Positions 33,144-42,439 of a stretch of 64,000 nucleotides of DNA are shown here, piece by piece. This DNA is from Coprococcus aceti (lineage in GTDB: Bacteria; Bacillota; Clostridia; Lachnospirales; Lachnospiraceae), in NCBI RefSeq assembly GCF_025567285.1, contig NZ_JAOQJT010000005.1:124001-188000 (forward strand), in the 5' to 3' direction. The notes below the pieces were generated by a model that worked only from the letters and a program-made list of their open reading frames with translations, made no database searches and was not told the DNA's origin. Position 1 is the stretch's first letter. Each line of letters opens with the position of its first letter. Both the position numbers and the translations under genes were made by a program.

Positions 33144-36100
33144 ATGAAAAAGACATGGAAACGATTGTGTACGGGCTTCTTAGTTCTTGCAACTGTCGTT
33201 ACTGCTTTACCGACTACACCTGTCCATGCAGAAAGTAAGCAATACTGGACGGAAAGTGCAGAGCGTGTCGGTATCATTGAAAAAGTAATGAATGACGGTT
33301 CTATCGGTTCGACATTCAATGAGGGCTATATGAAAGTCGAGGGCGAAACTGCCTATTGTATTGACATCAATACAGATTTTAAGAACGGCTACAAGACCAG
33401 AGCTGACGCAAGCTCACGCATGAGTGCCAACCAGATTTCAGATGTGGCGTTATCCTTAGAGTATGTCAAACAGTATGGCGAAGCTCACAAGGAACTGAAT
33501 TACAAACAAGTCTATCTGTTGGAACAATGTGTAGTCTGGCAAAGATTGAGCGTACATCTTGGCTGGCAATGTGATAACGTGCGAGCTTCTTATGATGAAA
33601 TTCCAAAGGCAACGCAGGACGAAGTTTTCGCTGGTGCAAGAACTTTTGTCAAAGAAAATAAAGGACGCTATGAATGTGGCGGTTATATCTACTCTGGCGA
33701 GGGACAGGAATTAGGACAATTCTGGGCGAAGCTGAATGTCGGAAATGCGAAACTGCAAAAGACTTCCAGTAATAACAGCATTACAGACGGTAATGGGAAT
33801 TACTATATTTCTGGTGCAACCTATGGTGTCTTTTCTGATAAGGACTGTACGAAACAGCTTGCCACCCTTACGACTGATGGAAACGGAAATACAGATGTTG
33901 TAGAGGTAACGGCTGGCACAGTCTATATCAAGGAATTATCCGCACCAGCAGGATATAAAGTGGATAAAACTGTATATTCCTTAAAGGTTGAAGCTGGAAA
34001 GACAGCAACATTGAAAGTATCTGATACGCCAAAAGTAACGGACACTTTGATTGAGCTTTTCAAGATTGATATGGAAACACAGAAAGACAATCCGCAAGGG
34101 AACGCTTCTTTAGCAGGTGCGGAATTTACATGGAAGTATTATGCTGGCTTCTACAATAAAGACAATCTCCCTGCCGAAGCTACTCGTACATGGGTTACAA
34201 AGACAATCGCTGAAACAGACAGCGACGGGACAACTCATTACATCACAAAATTAGCGGACACATACAAAGTATCTGGCGACAGCTTCTATATGCAGGACGG
34301 CAAGGCGGTTCTTCCACTTGGAACACTAACCGTAGAAGAAACAAAAGCTCCAAACGGCTACTTGTTAGAGGGTGCATATATGCAGGCTGGCGATAAGTCC
34401 GAACAGATAAAAGGCTTATATGTAACACAGATTACCGAGGACGGCGACCTTGCCGTATTATCTGGAAGTAACCAGTTTTCCGTATCAGACAAGGTTATCC
34501 GTGGCGGTGTCAAAATTCAGAAACGAGATTTAGAAACGGGCGATACAAAGCCACAAGGAAGTGCCACTTTGAAAGATACTGCCTTTGACATCATTTCCTT
34601 AAATGATAATGCAGTATTGGTTGAGGGCAAGTTATACAAGAAAAATGAAGTGGTAAAGACAATTCGTACAGATATTGAGGGTGTCGCTTCTACTTCTTCT
34701 GACCTCTTACCTTATGGAAAATTCCGTATCGTTGAGAGTGAAGCTCCCAACGGTTACTTAACTGACGGTGCAAAGCCGATTGATTTTACAATCACAGAAA
34801 ATGGAAAAATCGTGGACTTAACCGAAAAAGCCCATTCTATCTATAATCAGATTAAGCGTGGAGATATTGAGGGTGTAAAAATCGGTGCAGGCACACACAA
34901 GCGTCTTGCTGATGTTCCTTTTAGGATCACAAGCAAGACAACGGGCGAAAATCACGTCGTGGTAACTGATGATAACGGGCAATTCTCCACTTCTGCTGAA
35001 TGGGCTTCTCATAAGCATAATACCAACGCAGGAAAGACCAGCGAGGACGGTGTGTGGTTTGGAACTTCTGAACCAGACGACAGCAAGGGTGCATTACCTT
35101 ATGATACCTACATCATTGAAGAAATGCGTTGTGATAGTAACAAAGGCTTTGAACTTATCCCACCTTTTGAAATCGTGGTATCAAGAAATAACCTTGTGAT
35201 TGATTTAGGGACGCTGACTGATGAATACGAAAAAGAAATCTCTATCCATACCACAGCGACCAGCAAGGACGGCGAAAAGACTATCCTTGCAGGAAAAGAG
35301 GTAACAATCGTTGATACGGTCAAATTAGACGGACTTACAAAAGGCTCAAAATATCAGCTCAAAGGTTGGCAGATGTTAAAGGAAGAAAACGCCGAGCTTG
35401 TCATTGACGGAAAGCGTGTAGAAAATGACTATACCTTTGTCGCTGATGATGAGGAAATGAAAATAGAAATTACATATACATTCAATGCGTCCGAGCTTGG
35501 CGGTAAAAATCTGGTAACATTCGAGGAATTATACGATTTGAGCAATTCAGACGAACCCGTAAAAGTTGCGGAGCATAAAGACATTAAGGACGACGGGCAG
35601 ACGGTACTTATCACAGAGCGTATCATCAAGATACATACAACCGCTACCGATAAAGACGGCAACAAAGAGCTTGAAGCTGAAAAAGAGGTAACAATCATTG
35701 ATACCGTAACCTTAGAGGGCTTAGAAATCGGTACACAGTACAAACTTGTGGGCTGGCAGATGTTGAAAGAAGAAAATGCAGAACTTCTTATCAATGGAAA
35801 GCGTGTGGAAAGTGATTATACCTTTACCGCTGACAGCGAAGCTATGAAAGTGGAAGTTGCCTTTACCTTTGACGCTACTTCTCTTGACAGCAAACAGCTT
35901 GTAACTTTTGAGGAATTGTACGATTTAAGCAATCCAGACGAACCGAAGAAAGTTACCGAACATAAGAATATTGAGGATAAGGGACAGACGATTACCTTTA
36001 AGGAAAAGCCAGAAGAACCAGAGAAACCCGAAACACCACCGACACCAGAAAAGCCTAGCAGACCTAGCGACAGTCCCAAAACGGGCGACAGTACAAATGT

Positions 36101-36188
36101 AATGGCATTTATCGTGATGTTGCTTGCGTCTGCTGGTGGACTGGCTGGAACATATCTTTACAAACGCCGTAAAATGAAGAAATCATAA
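33144..36188 (+). CDS. LPXTG-type thioester/Cna-B surface adhesin (ICE cargo)
   Basis: ATG 33144 follows AAAGGAG; product 1014 residues. Signal peptide to about residue 29. The N-terminal domain has C72 in 'AYCIDIN' and Q128 in 'LLEQCVVWQ', matching the Cys-Gln pair of thioester adhesin domains that bind host amines covalently. Next come SpaA/Cna-B repeats with E-box motifs ('YIKELSAPAGY', 'VEETKAPNGY', 'VESEAPNGY') and two VaFE-type repeats (about 705-960) ending 'VTFEELYDLSN'. A Pro/Glu linker, S-P-K-T-G sortase signal, helix and KRRKMKK tail finish it. It should anchor to the wall and help host or mating-pair contact. Confidence 0.9.
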   Translation: MKKTWKRLCTGFLVLATVVTALPTTPVHAESKQYWTESAERVGIIEKVMNDGSIGSTFNEGYMKVEGETAYCIDINTDFKNGYKTRADASSRMSANQISDVALSLEYVKQYGEAHKELNYKQVYLLEQCVVWQRLSVHLGWQCDNVRASYDEIPKATQDEVFAGARTFVKENKGRYECGGYIYSGEGQELGQFWAKLNVGNAKLQKTSSNNSITDGNGNYYISGATYGVFSDKDCTKQLATLTTDGNGNTDVVEVTAGTVYIKELSAPAGYKVDKTVYSLKVEAGKTATLKVSDTPKVTDTLIELFKIDMETQKDNPQGNASLAGAEFTWKYYAGFYNKDNLPAEATRTWVTKTIAETDSDGTTHYITKLADTYKVSGDSFYMQDGKAVLPLGTLTVEETKAPNGYLLEGAYMQAGDKSEQIKGLYVTQITEDGDLAVLSGSNQFSVSDKVIRGGVKIQKRDLETGDTKPQGSATLKDTAFDIISLNDNAVLVEGKLYKKNEVVKTIRTDIEGVASTSSDLLPYGKFRIVESEAPNGYLTDGAKPIDFTITENGKIVDLTEKAHSIYNQIKRGDIEGVKIGAGTHKRLADVPFRITSKTTGENHVVVTDDNGQFSTSAEWASHKHNTNAGKTSEDGVWFGTSEPDDSKGALPYDTYIIEEMRCDSNKGFELIPPFEIVVSRNNLVIDLGTLTDEYEKEISIHTTATSKDGEKTILAGKEVTIVDTVKLDGLTKGSKYQLKGWQMLKEENAELVIDGKRVENDYTFVADDEEMKIEITYTFNASELGGKNLVTFEELYDLSNSDEPVKVAEHKDIKDDGQTVLITERIIKIHTTATDKDGNKELEAEKEVTIIDTVTLEGLEIGTQYKLVGWQMLKEENAELLINGKRVESDYTFTADSEAMKVEVAFTFDATSLDSKQLVTFEELYDLSNPDEPKKVTEHKNIEDKGQTITFKEKPEEPEKPETPPTPEKPSRPSDSPKTGDSTNVMAFIVMLLASAGGLAGTYLYKRRKMKKS

Positions 36189-36426
36189 GGCGGTAACGGT
36201 ATGAGGAAAGAAAAATCACGCTCTCCGCCGAAGCTGTCAAACGGCAGATTTTTGCTTATTCTGGCTTGTCTGCCTACAACCTGCAAGAACACGGATAGTC
36301 AAGGGTGCGTAAGCATTGATTTTACCCTTTACTATCTGGGGGATTGCTGGTACTTCCCAAACCGCCAGAATAAGAAATCACAATTAAAAAACTTATCAAA
36401 TATAGAAAGAAACGAGGTAAAACAAT
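36189..36426. other. 238-base gap before the ICE backbone
   Basis: A 92-codon frame crosses this gap, but it has poor composition and overlaps the next gene in another frame, so I do not call it. GC-richer stretches suggest conserved structure or a leader. Nothing further is supported. Confidence 0.35.
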
Positions 36427-36753
36427 ATGGAAATGAAATATGTCGTGCCAGATATGACACAGTCTTTTGGAACTCTTGAATTTGCAGGCGAAAGCGAGCC
36501 AGTCTTTGAAAGAGATAAAAATAACCGCAGGGTCTTAGCCAGACGAAGCTATAACCTTTATTCTGACATACAGAAAGGCGAAAATGTTGTGGTGGAAATT
36601 CCTGTGCAGGCTGGCGAAAAGCATTTCAAGTATGAACAGAAAGTAAAACTTGTCAATCCGAAGTTATACGGCAGAGGTTACGCAATCGGGGATATGGGAC
36701 ATACCGATTATGTATTAGTTGCTGATGATATTGTAGCAGTTGAAGAAAAGTAA
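36427..36753 (+). CDS. YdcP-like DUF961 protein (Tn916 Orf23)
   Basis: This 108-residue soluble protein starts MEMKYVVPDMTQSFGTLEF and contains 'RRSYNLYSDIQKGENVVVEI', as in Orf23/YdcP of Tn916 and ICEBs1. The exact role is unknown; homologues are needed for, or assist, conjugation. It starts the transfer operon, 15 bases before the next paralogue. Confidence 0.88.
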   Translation: MEMKYVVPDMTQSFGTLEFAGESEPVFERDKNNRRVLARRSYNLYSDIQKGENVVVEIPVQAGEKHFKYEQKVKLVNPKLYGRGYAIGDMGHTDYVLVADDIVAVEEK

Positions 36754-36768
36754 AGGAGTGAAGAATTT

Positions 36769-37152
36769 ATGAGATTATCAAACGGGTTTGTTATTGACAA
36801 AGAGAAAACATTTGGAGAATTAAAGTTTACAGCGGTACGTGATGTGTTCTTGCAGAATGAGGACGGGACACCGAGTACCCAGCTTAAAAAGCGTATCTAT
36901 GATTTGAAGTGCAGTCTGCACGGTGGAATTATCCCCGTGTCTGTACCGCCAGAAGTACCGTTAAGGGAATTTCCTTACAATGCAGTTGTGGAGCTTGTCA
37001 ATCCAGTAGCCGATACGGTATCAAGAAAAACCTATACGGGTGCAGATGTGGACTGGTATGTAAAGGCAGAGGATATTGTGTTGAAGAATAAAGGCAACCA
37101 GAACGCAGGTAGCCCACAGAACCCTACACCGCAGGGACAGCCGAAGAAATAA
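36769..37152 (+). CDS. YdcP-like DUF961 protein (Tn916 Orf22)
   Basis: This 127-residue paralogue of the preceding gene has 'GFVIDKEKTFGELKFTAVRD', 'KRIYDLKCSLHGGIIPVSVP' and a Pro/Gln/Asn-rich tail. The pair is a fixed part of Tn916-type elements. AAAGGAG precedes the ATG. Confidence 0.88.
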   Translation: MRLSNGFVIDKEKTFGELKFTAVRDVFLQNEDGTPSTQLKKRIYDLKCSLHGGIIPVSVPPEVPLREFPYNAVVELVNPVADTVSRKTYTGADVDWYVKAEDIVLKNKGNQNAGSPQNPTPQGQPKK

Positions 37153-37254
37153 AAGTGATGTATTTGTCTTAATTTTGATTGACACGAACAATGCGGAGTG
37201 ATATATTTATCTCATAAAGATACAAAAACATCTCATTTGAAAGGAGAGATAAAT

Positions 37255-37896
37255 ATGTCAAAGAAACAAATTAAAAAAATTATTTTTATGGGGGTAGGGT
37301 GTGCTTTATTGCTTATTGTTGGTACAATCTACTCCCTATTATACAATGATGGACGCTGGGTCAAAAATATGGATATGTCGGAATATGTATTTTCTTACAA
37401 GGATATTCCTATGTTAGTAATTGGAGCTTTAATAGCACTATATGCTATCTATATAGTAATTATCTGCTTTAAAAATGTCTTTTCAAAAAACAGCAGGGAA
37501 AAACGATATTCAAGAACAATTTCTCCTTACTGGGGATTTTGTGGAATGTTTGGTTTTCTGGGGTTTGGCGGATTTTGGACATACTATAAATTTGGAGAAA
37601 TATTTCCTTTTGCTTTTTTCATATTTTTTGGTTTTTTCAGTTTTTTCTTTGAAGGTAAACTTTCTCATATCTTAGAAGATGAGCTTTTTCAAGAAAATAA
37701 ACGTAAGGCACAATTAGAAGCCTACAAGATAGGTTTTAAACTATTATTTGTAGTTATCTGGCTTATGGCAATAGGTATGTTTTCCCGTAATGTTGAGTGG
37801 TGTGCAATATTTATGCTGATTTCTGTTTCACTTATCTATGCTCTTGTTCTTTTTCTTAGCAACTATTTATTATATCGTTATGAAAAAAGGGAATAA
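37255..37896 (+). CDS. DUF3796-like membrane protein (insert in ICE)
   Basis: This 213-residue protein has about six hydrophobic spans and a phenylalanine/glycine-rich middle ('FCGMFGFLGFGGFWTYYKFG') like DUF3796 proteins. ATG 37255 follows AAAGGAGAG. Four bases after its stop the XRE gene begins, a pairing common in Firmicutes in which the small regulator controls the membrane protein. AT content is higher than in the backbone. Confidence 0.7.
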   Translation: MSKKQIKKIIFMGVGCALLLIVGTIYSLLYNDGRWVKNMDMSEYVFSYKDIPMLVIGALIALYAIYIVIICFKNVFSKNSREKRYSRTISPYWGFCGMFGFLGFGGFWTYYKFGEIFPFAFFIFFGFFSFFFEGKLSHILEDELFQENKRKAQLEAYKIGFKLLFVVIWLMAIGMFSRNVEWCAIFMLISVSLIYALVLFLSNYLLYRYEKRE

Positions 37897-37899
37897 ATT

Positions 37900-38103
37900 A
37901 TGGAAGCAAAGTTTGTATGTAATTTAAAAAAATATCGTGTAGCACAAGAATTAACACAAGAACAACTCGCTGACATTGTAGGTGTTCGTCGTGAAACTAT
38001 TATGAGATTAGAAAAAGCACAATATAATCCGTCACTTAAATTGGCAATAGATATTTCAAGAGCTGTAAAAGCTCCGATAGAAGATATATTTATTTTTGAA
38101 TAA
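37900..38103 (+). CDS. small XRE-family regulator
   Basis: This 67-residue protein is a lone helix-turn-helix: 'KYRVAQELTQEQLADIVGVR', 'LEKAQYNPSLKLAIDISRA', ending IEDIFIFE. It is co-transcribed with the membrane protein gene before it. A hairpin terminator follows within ten bases. Confidence 0.88.
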   Translation: MEAKFVCNLKKYRVAQELTQEQLADIVGVRRETIMRLEKAQYNPSLKLAIDISRAVKAPIEDIFIFE

Positions 38104-38112
38104 AGACAGTTT

Positions 38113-38145
38113 AAAGCAGTTAGTCTTAGGATTGACTGCTTTTTT
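38113..38145 (+). terminator. terminator, identical to that at 42079
   Basis: AAAGCAGT...ACTGCTTTTTT with a 13-base middle. The same 33 bases occur at 42079-42111, each time directly before a backbone gene and after an inserted accessory module. Confidence 0.85.
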
Positions 38146-38171
38146 CATATCCAGAAAGGAGTGATTGATTT

Positions 38172-39566
38172 ATGCGTAAGATTTGTAACAAAGGACACCG
38201 TATCAGAGCCAGCGACAAGCAACTTGTCTATCACTTTTCCATAGGGACGCTTCTGTTTGTATTCGTAGCGGTTCTTTTGCTACTGAATACGAAACAGCTC
38301 ATGCGTACCGATTGGGAGCATTTCAGCTTGTTAGAGAACGGCTTGACGCTCTCCCCTTACAACTTCATAACCATACTGATAGCGACTGGTGTTTGTGCAT
38401 TGGTCGCTTTTCTGTATTATCGCTTCTGTTACGATAGTTTCAAGAAGCTCCTGCACCGTCAAAAGCTGGCAAGAATGATACTGGAAAACAAGTGGTATGA
38501 AGCCGATACCGTACAAGATAGCGGTTTTTTTACTGACCTGCAAGGCAGATCAAGGGAAAAAATCGTCTGGTTTCCAAAGATTTATTATCAAATGGAAAAG
38601 GGACTGCTTCATATCCGCTGTGAAATTACGCTGGGGAAATATCAAGACCAGCTTTTACGGTTAGAGGATAAATTGGAAAGTGGCTTGTATTGTGAGCTGA
38701 CTGACAAGACCCTGCATGACGGCTATATTGAATATACCCTGCTTTATGATATGATAGCGAACCGCATTACCATTGATGAAGTACGGGCAGAAAACGGCTG
38801 TCTTAGATTGATGAAAAATCTTGTCTGGGAATATGACGCACTCCCCCACGCTCTGATTGCTGGTGGGACGGGTGGCGGTAAAACTTATTTTCTGCTGACG
38901 CTCATTGAAGCCTTACTGCATACCAACGCTGTCCTTTACATATTAGACCCGAAGAATAGCGACCTTGCGGACTTAGGAACGGTCATGCCAAACGTCTACC
39001 ATACCAAAGAAGAAATGATAGACTGCGTCAATGCCTTTTATGAGGGCATGGTACAGCGAAGCGAGGAAATGAAGCGACACCCGAACTATAAGACAGGCGA
39101 AAACTACGCCTATCTGGGACTGCCACCCTGCTTTCTTATCTTTGATGAATATGTGGCGTTTTTTGAAATGCTGGGGACGAAAGAAAGCGTGAGCTTACTT
39201 AGCCAGCTAAAAAAAATCGTTATGTTAGGGCGACAAGCAGGTTATTTCCTTATCGTTGCCTGCCAGCGTCCAGACGCAAAGTATTTCTCGGACGGTATCA
39301 GAGATAACTTCAATTTCCGTGTGGGACTTGGGCGTATCAGCGAATTAGGTTACGGTATGCTGTTTGGTTCAGATGTGAAAAAGCAGTTTTTTCAGAAGCG
39401 TATCAAGGGGCGTGGATATTGTGATGTGGGAACAAGCGTTATCAGTGAGTTTTACACGCCTTTAGTCCCGAAAGGACATGATTTTTTGCAGACTATCGGC
39501 TCTCTTGCACAAGCAAGGCAGGACGGGACGGCGACGTGCGAAGCGAAAGGCGACGGCACGGACTAG
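38172..39566 (+). CDS. TcpA/FtsK-type coupling protein (Tn916 Orf21)
   Basis: This 464-residue protein has two N-terminal helices (about 22-42 and 62-82) and a FtsK/SpoIIIE ATPase: Walker A 'GGTGGGKTYF' near residue 235, Walker B 'CFLIFDEYVAFF' near residue 322. It moves the relaxase-bound DNA strand to the mating channel. AAAGGAG precedes the ATG. oriT follows directly. Confidence 0.93.
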   Translation: MRKICNKGHRIRASDKQLVYHFSIGTLLFVFVAVLLLLNTKQLMRTDWEHFSLLENGLTLSPYNFITILIATGVCALVAFLYYRFCYDSFKKLLHRQKLARMILENKWYEADTVQDSGFFTDLQGRSREKIVWFPKIYYQMEKGLLHIRCEITLGKYQDQLLRLEDKLESGLYCELTDKTLHDGYIEYTLLYDMIANRITIDEVRAENGCLRLMKNLVWEYDALPHALIAGGTGGGKTYFLLTLIEALLHTNAVLYILDPKNSDLADLGTVMPNVYHTKEEMIDCVNAFYEGMVQRSEEMKRHPNYKTGENYAYLGLPPCFLIFDEYVAFFEMLGTKESVSLLSQLKKIVMLGRQAGYFLIVACQRPDAKYFSDGIRDNFNFRVGLGRISELGYGMLFGSDVKKQFFQKRIKGRGYCDVGTSVISEFYTPLVPKGHDFLQTIGSLAQARQDGTATCEAKGDGTD

Positions 39567-39570
39567 CCGT

Positions 39571-39629
39571 TGCTGGTGTGGCGTTAGCCACGCCAGCAGG
39601 TAAAACCCCTCGGTATCTAACAGAGGGGT
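39571..39629 (+). other. candidate oriT
   Basis: Between coupling protein and relaxase, where Tn916 has its oriT, there are two dyads. TGCTGGTGTGGC/GCCACGCCAGCA (39571-39598, one G-T pair) and ACCCCTC/GAGGGGT (39605-39629) enclose the loop GGTATCTAACA. The latter strongly resembles the Tn916 oriT nick region. Confidence 0.8.
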
Positions 39630-39749
39630 ACGTTTGCAAATAGACAATAGACAAAAAGCATAGGAAACATAAGGCTTCTGACATGGTTTCCTAACAAAAA
39701 TCGGCTGTGAAGTCGCCTTAAAAAACTTCACACTTTATAGATTGGGGGT

Positions 39750-40946
39750 ATGGTTCTGAATGAAGAACAATGGATAAAAGAATTACGGGAGAAACGGATT
39801 GCTTACGGTATCTCACAAGGCAGGCTGGCGGTGGCTTCTGGTATCACAAGGGAATATCTCAACAAGATAGAAAGCGGAAAAATGAAGCCGTCAAAGGAAC
39901 TTCTTAATACTTTGCATAAGGAACTGGCAAGGTTTAATCCAGAAGCACCGCTTACCATGCTGTTTGATTATGTAAAAATTCGTTTTCCCACGCTGGATAT
40001 ACAGCACATCATCAAAGATATATTAAAACTGAATATCAATTATATGCTCCATGAAGATTACGGACATTACAGCTATACGGAGCATTATTCTCTTGGGGAC
40101 ATCTTTATCTATACGTCGGCTGACGAAGAAAAAGGTGTCCTTTTAGAGTTAAAAGGGCGTGGTTGCCGACAGTTTGAAAGTTACCTGCTGGCACAGCAAA
40201 GAAGCTGGTATGACTTTCTCATGGACGCACTCGTAGACGGTGGCGTGATGAAGCGTATCGACCTTGCTATCAACGACCATACGGGCATTTTGGATATACC
40301 AGAGCTTGCGGAGAAATGCAGGAAACGGGAATATATCGGAAAGTCCAGAAGTTATAAGTTTTACCAGTCGGGCGAGCTTATCAAGCACAGAGAGGACGAC
40401 AGAGAATATATGGGACGTACCCTTTATCTTGGTTCTCTGAAATCAGATGTGTATTTTTGTATCTATGAAAAGGACTATGAGCAGTACGTCAAGTTAGGGA
40501 CACCGCTTGAAGAAGCCGACATTATCAATCGTTTTGAGATACGGCTTAGAAATGAACGAGCCTATTATGCAGTACGAGATTTGCTGACGTATTATGACGC
40601 AGAGCAGACTGCCTTTTCTATCATCAACCAGTATGTGAGGTTTGTTGATGAAGAACCAGACAAGCGAAAAAATGACTGGAAACTCAATGACCGCTGGGCT
40701 TGGTTTATCGGCGATAACAGACAGAGCTTGAAGCTGACGACAAAGCCAGAGCCTTACACCTTAGACCGTACATTGCGGTGGGTACAACGGCAGGTAGCAC
40801 CGACCTTGAAAATGCTGAAAAAGATTGATAAAGGAAACGGTACAGACTACATGGAAACAATCGAACAGCAGGCAAAGCTCACAGAAAAGCATGAAATGAT
40901 TATCAAACAGCAGACGACCCCTGCAAAAGATTTGGTGGAAAGTTAG
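39750..40946 (+). CDS. MobT-type relaxase/replication initiator (Tn916 Orf20)
   Basis: This 398-residue protein has an N-terminal helix-turn-helix ('GISQGRLAVASGITREYLNK') followed by a Rep_trans-type domain with 'RIDLAINDHTGILDIPEL' and 'FYQSGELIKHREDDREYMG'. It nicks oriT and starts rolling-circle transfer replication. A weak ribosome site (GGGGG) precedes the ATG. About 180 bases carrying oriT separate it from the coupling-protein gene. Confidence 0.92.
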   Translation: MVLNEEQWIKELREKRIAYGISQGRLAVASGITREYLNKIESGKMKPSKELLNTLHKELARFNPEAPLTMLFDYVKIRFPTLDIQHIIKDILKLNINYMLHEDYGHYSYTEHYSLGDIFIYTSADEEKGVLLELKGRGCRQFESYLLAQQRSWYDFLMDALVDGGVMKRIDLAINDHTGILDIPELAEKCRKREYIGKSRSYKFYQSGELIKHREDDREYMGRTLYLGSLKSDVYFCIYEKDYEQYVKLGTPLEEADIINRFEIRLRNERAYYAVRDLLTYYDAEQTAFSIINQYVRFVDEEPDKRKNDWKLNDRWAWFIGDNRQSLKLTTKPEPYTLDRTLRWVQRQVAPTLKMLKKIDKGNGTDYMETIEQQAKLTEKHEMIIKQQTTPAKDLVES

Positions 40947-40958
40947 GAGTGATAAAAA

Positions 40959-41093
40959 ATGTGGGTATTATTAAAAGACTTCCTGCTGGTATCTATGGGA
41001 ATGGGTATCGGCGTAGTCTTGATGTGTATTTTGAATGTCGGCAAAGAAGCTGACTATGAAATGAAACAATTAAAAGAAAGCGAGGACAATTAA
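40959..41093 (+). CDS. small DUF3789-type membrane protein
   Basis: A 44-residue frame (MWVLLKDFLLVSMGMGIGVV..., ending ESEDN) has one helix and a charged tail. TAGGAG lies ahead of the ATG, and its stop abuts the next ATG. The same small gene accompanies Orf19 in many Tn916-like elements. Confidence 0.8.
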   Translation: MWVLLKDFLLVSMGMGIGVVLMCILNVGKEADYEMKQLKESEDN

Positions 41094-41315
41094 ATGAATT
41101 TCGGACAAAATTTGTATCAATGGTTTTTATCAAATGCACAGAGCTTGGTGCTTATGTCGATCGTGGTTATCGGTATCTACTTAGGTTTCAAGCGTGAGTT
41201 TTCCAAACTTATCGGCTTCTTGGTAGTTGCCTTAATTGCTGTCGGCTTGGTATTCAATGCTGGCGGTGTGAAAGATGTACTGTTAGAGCTGTTCAATAAG
41301 ATTATCGGTGCATAA
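41094..41315 (+). CDS. TcpD-like membrane protein (Tn916 Orf19)
   Basis: This 73-residue protein has two helices: 'SLVLMSIVVIGIYLGFK' and 'LIGFLVVALIAVGLVF'. It begins MNFGQNLYQWFLSNAQ as in Tn916 Orf19. It is probably a small channel subunit of the conjugation machine. Its ATG directly follows the preceding TAA. Confidence 0.87.
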   Translation: MNFGQNLYQWFLSNAQSLVLMSIVVIGIYLGFKREFSKLIGFLVVALIAVGLVFNAGGVKDVLLELFNKIIGA

Positions 41316-41458
41316 AATATTGAAATTATCTTTAATTGCAGAGCAAAAAATGATATGATAATATAAAATCTTTCATAAAAACAAAATACATTCTTTCGTG
41401 CTTTTTAAGATTTTTACTGTATCATTTTATTTAAAATTACTGTGAAAGGACGATTACT

Positions 41459-42055
41459 ATGTTATCTACAATTTATGCTTTGCTATGTATTATAGTTCCT
41501 TGTTCCTTATACCAGCTTATCATTTGCAAGCGTCAAAACAAAAAACAAGAAAACAAAACAATTCATTTTGTATGGGTATATATTTTTCTGTTATATATCT
41601 ACTTGACGTTCTCTGTTGCAGGTATAGGTAGTATTTGGGATATTGGACATTATGATACGATTATAAGATTAGAGGAAATCAATTTATTACCGTTTCAGTC
41701 TGAGGGGATAATGACTTATGTTTTAAATATTATAATGTTTTTACCTCTGGGCTTTTTAATTCCTTTAATTTGGAAACGATACAGAAATCCTCTGAAAATT
41801 TTTATGATAGGCTTCGGTTTTTCATTATCCATTGAACTTTGCCAGTTATTCAATCGGAGAAATACAGATATTGATGATTTAATGATGAATACGCTAGGGG
41901 CAGTTATTGGATATTTTATTTGGAAATTGACAAAAAGGTTATTTAAAAATATTAACCATAAATCTATTTCTCTTTCTAAACTAGAACCTATTGTATATTT
42001 AACTCTTGCAGTTTTAGGAGAATTTCTATTATTCAACTGGAGAATTTTTCTCTAG
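41459..42055 (+). CDS. VanZ-family protein (accessory insert)
   Basis: This 198-residue protein has about five helices. The family motif 'NLLPFQSEGIMTYVLNIIMF' (here NLLPF...) is followed by 'FLPLGFLIPLIW' and 'LSIELCQLFNRRNTDIDDLM', matching VanZ (R-x-x-D-I-D-D). VanZ homologues give low-level teicoplanin or lipoglycopeptide tolerance. It interrupts the usual orf19-orf18 order and ends in a copy of the 38113 terminator. AAAGGA precedes the ATG. Confidence 0.88.
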   Translation: MLSTIYALLCIIVPCSLYQLIICKRQNKKQENKTIHFVWVYIFLLYIYLTFSVAGIGSIWDIGHYDTIIRLEEINLLPFQSEGIMTYVLNIIMFLPLGFLIPLIWKRYRNPLKIFMIGFGFSLSIELCQLFNRRNTDIDDLMMNTLGAVIGYFIWKLTKRLFKNINHKSISLSKLEPIVYLTLAVLGEFLLFNWRIFL

Positions 42056-42078
42056 TGCTAACAAAAATATTTACACAA

Positions 42079-42111
42079 AAAGCAGTTAGTCTTAGGATTG
42101 ACTGCTTTTTT
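42079..42111 (+). terminator. terminator, identical to that at 38113
   Basis: AGCAGT...ACTGCTTTTTT hairpin after vanZ, sharing 33 bases with the copy before tcpA. Confidence 0.85.
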
Positions 42112-42142
42112 CTTACCTAAAATTTCAGATTGGAGTGATTAC

Positions 42143-42439
42143 ATGAACGATATTTTTAGGGATATGCAGGCAAACGTCGGCTGTGATTATCTTTCTGACC
42201 TGCCCTCTTACAAGCGTAAGGTGTGGCAGGAAATGAAACGGCTGAACCCTGCCGACTATGAAGAAAGACAGTTAGAAGATTTTTCTAACTATGTGTTTGG
42301 TATGTCGTACCAGACCATAAAAGATGTGATGAAGCAACAGAAAGGACGTGAGGAACAATGCAGGAAACAAGGGTGCTGGTGGAAACGAGAGGAACAACTG
42401 GCGAAGAAACAATATCATACTGGTTTGAACTGCCGATAG
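42143..42439 (+). CDS. small ICE protein overlapping ardA
   Basis: This 98-residue protein begins MNDIFRDMQANVGCDYLSDL and is a conserved-looking ICE-type soluble protein through about residue 72 ('QTIKDVMKQQKGREEQC'). The last 26 residues lie over the start of ardA in another frame and look like noise, so a small indel may have removed the normal stop. GGAGTGA precedes ATG 42143; the upstream in-frame ATG at 42098 lies in the terminator. Confidence 0.6.
   Translation: MNDIFRDMQANVGCDYLSDLPSYKRKVWQEMKRLNPADYEERQLEDFSNYVFGMSYQTIKDVMKQQKGREEQCRKQGCWWKREEQLAKKQYHTGLNCR

Noticed and set aside
36201..36479. 92-codon frame before the orf23-type gene
   Set aside because: Composition is unlike a protein, it overlaps the true gene in another frame, and no ribosome site is seen.
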